Shown here one piece after another: positions 6,136 through 7,419 of a stretch of 7,419 nucleotides of DNA. The notes below the pieces were generated by a model, which was given only the letters and a program-made list of their open reading frames with translations, ran no database searches and was not told the DNA's origin. The stretch's first letter is position 1. Every line of letters begins with the position of its first letter. Both the position numbers and the translations under genes were made by a program. Source of the stretch: Candidatus Bathyarchaeota archaeon (GTDB taxonomy: Archaea; Thermoproteota; Bathyarchaeia; TCS64); assembly GCA_030593155.1 (NCBI GenBank), contig JAUVHT010000038.1, forward strand, positions 1 through 7,419, given 5' to 3'.

Positions 6136-7275
6136 GTGACGATTTCTGGGAAGCATAAGATCGTGGTTCTGCCGGGAGACGGCATCGGGCCGGAGGTGAC
6201 CGCCGAAGCGGTCAAGGTCCTTAAGGCCACAAACATAGACTTGGAGTTTCTGGACTGCTCGGTCGGCGGTGGGGAGTACCTCGAGGGCGGAGACCCCCTC
6301 CCGCCTGACGCCCTCGAAGCGGTGAACGAGGCCGATGCGGTCCTCTTCGGGGCGGTGGGCCACGAGGGGACTCCCTACGAGATCCCGAGGAAGGTCCTGA
6401 TCTACCTCAGGATGGAGAAGGACGCCTACGCCAACGTGCGGCCGGTGAAGCTGTATCCCGGGATCGGCTCGTCCGATCCGAGTCAGCCCCCGCGTGAGAT
6501 CGATATCATCATCGTGAGGGACAACGCCGAGGGCTTCTCCCTGATGCACTCGGGGAGGCTGGGGAACACCATAGGCACCGACAGGAGGGTCATCACCAAT
6601 TTCGGGGCCAAGCGGATCGTCAAGTTCGCTTATGACTATGCCATAAAGCTGAATCGCCGCAAGATCACATGCGTGGACCAGAGCAACTGGCTCTACAGCG
6701 ACAAGCTGTTCAGGAGGAGCTTTAAGGCGGTGTCTGAGAGGTACCCCTCCATCACCAAGGAGTACCTCCACGTGGATGTGGCCGCCATGATGATGGTCCG
6801 CCACCCCGAGAACTTCGACGTGATTGTGACCCCCGATATTTACGGGGATATCCTCTCCGGGGTGGTCATCGGCCACGTGGGGGGCGTCGGCATGGCTCCT
6901 TCGGCCTGCGTGGGAGACAGGTTCGCCTTCTTCGAGCCTGTGCACGGGACCGCGTGGGACATCGTGGGTAAGGGGATCGCGAATCCCATAGCCTCGATCA
7001 TGTCCGGGAAGCTAATGCTGGAGTGGCTGGGGCACGATGAAGAGGCCTGGCTGGTGGATGCGGCGGTGAACGAGATCTTGGCTGAGGGCGAGATCCGGAC
7101 CCCAGACATCGGGGGGACCTCCCACACATGGGAGGTGGGGGACACCATCGCCGAGAGGGTCATGGAGATGGAGGCGGAGCGGCGGGAGTACCGGAGCCAC
7201 ATATCCCTGATCAGGGACACCATGGCAACCATGGATTCTCCTCCGGTAGCCGACAAGGGCGTGTTCTCGAAGTAA
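6136..7275 (+). CDS. Isocitrate/isopropylmalate dehydrogenase family protein with altered catalytic residues
   Basis: The 379-residue protein has the beta-decarboxylating dehydrogenase fold: VVLPGDGIGPEVTAEA (10-25), LFGAVG (70-75), LRMEKDAYANVRPVK (91-105), VHVD-type dimer segment EYLHVDVAAM (209-218), GDIL (237-240) and the NAD loop EPVHGTAWDIVGKGIANP (267-284). Against Thermus isopropylmalate dehydrogenase, the substrate arginines are kept (Arg92, Arg102, Arg128), as are metal ligands Asp214 and Asp238. However, the catalytic Tyr (EGxY) is Ser135, the catalytic Lys (VDKANVL) is Gln182 in VDQSNWL, and the third metal Asp (GDILSD) is Gly242. Substrate and even activity are therefore uncertain, and leuB or icd should not be assigned. 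A C-terminal tail of about 35 residues exceeds the usual end. The start is GTG 6136, but GGAGTGA (6129-6135) abuts it, an unusually short spacing. No leucine or TCA genes adjoin it. Confidence 0.88.
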   Translation: MTISGKHKIVVLPGDGIGPEVTAEAVKVLKATNIDLEFLDCSVGGGEYLEGGDPLPPDALEAVNEADAVLFGAVGHEGTPYEIPRKVLIYLRMEKDAYANVRPVKLYPGIGSSDPSQPPREIDIIIVRDNAEGFSLMHSGRLGNTIGTDRRVITNFGAKRIVKFAYDYAIKLNRRKITCVDQSNWLYSDKLFRRSFKAVSERYPSITKEYLHVDVAAMMMVRHPENFDVIVTPDIYGDILSGVVIGHVGGVGMAPSACVGDRFAFFEPVHGTAWDIVGKGIANPIASIMSGKLMLEWLGHDEEAWLVDAAVNEILAEGEIRTPDIGGTSHTWEVGDTIAERVMEMEAERREYRSHISLIRDTMATMDSPPVADKGVFSK

Positions 7276-7295
7276 GATAGCTGTTCTGTAGATTC

Positions 7296-7419
7296 GTGAC
7301 TGTACGCGGCGATGGTGGGTGTGCCTTCGGGTTTTCGCTGATAAATGTGATGATCCACTTGATGGCGGTCATGCCTGAGGGGAGGACGGGGGTGGTGATG
7401 GGCCTCTACTCGGAGTCGG
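7296..7419 (+). CDS. Possible fragment of an MFS-type transporter (runs off right edge)
   Basis: The frame is open from just after TAG 7278-7280 to the window end. It encodes GCAFGFSLINVMIHLMAVMP followed by EGRTGVVMGLYSES. This resembles a membrane helix and the following P-x-x-R-x-G-x-x-MGLYS loop of major facilitator transporters, a pattern normally found after helix 4 or helix 10 and not at the N-terminus. Possible starts are GTG 7296 and ATG 7350, neither with a clear ribosome site. Since only a handful of codons precede the motif, the gene would be missing its N-terminal helices. It could be a decayed or 5'-truncated transporter, or a different small membrane protein. Too little is visible to be sure. 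Confidence 0.35.
   Translation, partial: MTVRGDGGCAFGFSLINVMIHLMAVMPEGRTGVVMGLYSES

Noticed and set aside
6085..6945. A 286-codon minus-strand frame opposite the dehydrogenase gene.
   Set aside because: It has His/Val/Asp/Gly-rich shadow composition with no recognisable motif, antisense to a conserved enzyme.
6136..7275. Naming the dehydrogenase leuB or icd.
   Set aside because: The catalytic Tyr, Lys and one metal Asp that these enzymes require are replaced, and no leucine-pathway or TCA genes are adjacent, so only a family-level name is justified.
7347..7378. A C/D box small RNA: GTGATGA (7347-7353) looks like a C box and CTGA (7375-7378) like a D box.
   Set aside because: There is no paired terminal stem and no good C'/D' pair, and the same bases read as a plausible protein segment in frame. 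The boxes are short enough to occur by chance.
1..7419. CRISPR arrays, insertion sequences, tRNA or rRNA genes.
   Set aside because: No spaced direct repeats, transposase motifs, terminal inverted repeats or RNA-gene folds were found on either strand.

Overview
The window is archaeal. It encodes sn-glycerol-1-phosphate dehydrogenase (the enzyme that sets archaeal lipid stereochemistry), the KH-domain N-terminus of the archaeal transcription-termination nuclease aCPSF1/FttA, a proteasome beta subunit with a short propeptide, a two-ring CDC48/VAT-type AAA ATPase and a FEN1 flap endonuclease. The DNA is GC-rich, Arg codons AGG/AGA are frequent, and many starts are GTG or TTG. TATA-like boxes and GGTG/GAGG-type Shine-Dalgarno sequences precede several genes. 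The gene set fits the TACK side of the Archaea, possibly a Bathyarchaeia-like lineage, but that placement is inference from general resemblance only.

Layout. On the minus strand, psmB (534-1163) is followed after 14 bases by aCPSF1, whose first 173 codons (1-519) lie in the window. A divergent promoter region of about 190 bp (1164-1357) separates this pair from egsA on the plus strand (1358-2410). A clear TATA box and Shine-Dalgarno then precede a tight plus-strand operon: cdc48 (2505-4675), a 74-residue winged-helix-like protein (4676-4900) and fen1 (4904-5947). These three genes are separated by 0 and 3 bases. A 188-bp non-coding stretch with several small inverted repeats follows. Next is a divergent isocitrate/isopropylmalate dehydrogenase family gene (6136-7275). 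The right edge holds an open frame resembling an internal piece of an MFS transporter.

How the genes relate. Most of the window is core information and protein-quality-control machinery: proteasome core subunit, AAA unfoldase, RNA 3'-end/termination nuclease and flap endonuclease, plus one lipid gene. I do not see a defence island, mobile element, CRISPR array or RNA gene.

The most notable points are these. (1) cdc48 carries a one-base deletion in a C-run exactly at the Walker A motif of its second ATPase ring. (2) The 6136-7275 dehydrogenase has lost the family's catalytic Tyr, catalytic Lys and one metal-ligand Asp while keeping the three substrate arginines and the NAD-binding loop. (3) An unrecognised small DNA-binding-like protein sits between cdc48 and fen1. 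(4) Operator-like inverted repeats lie near the psmB and dehydrogenase starts.
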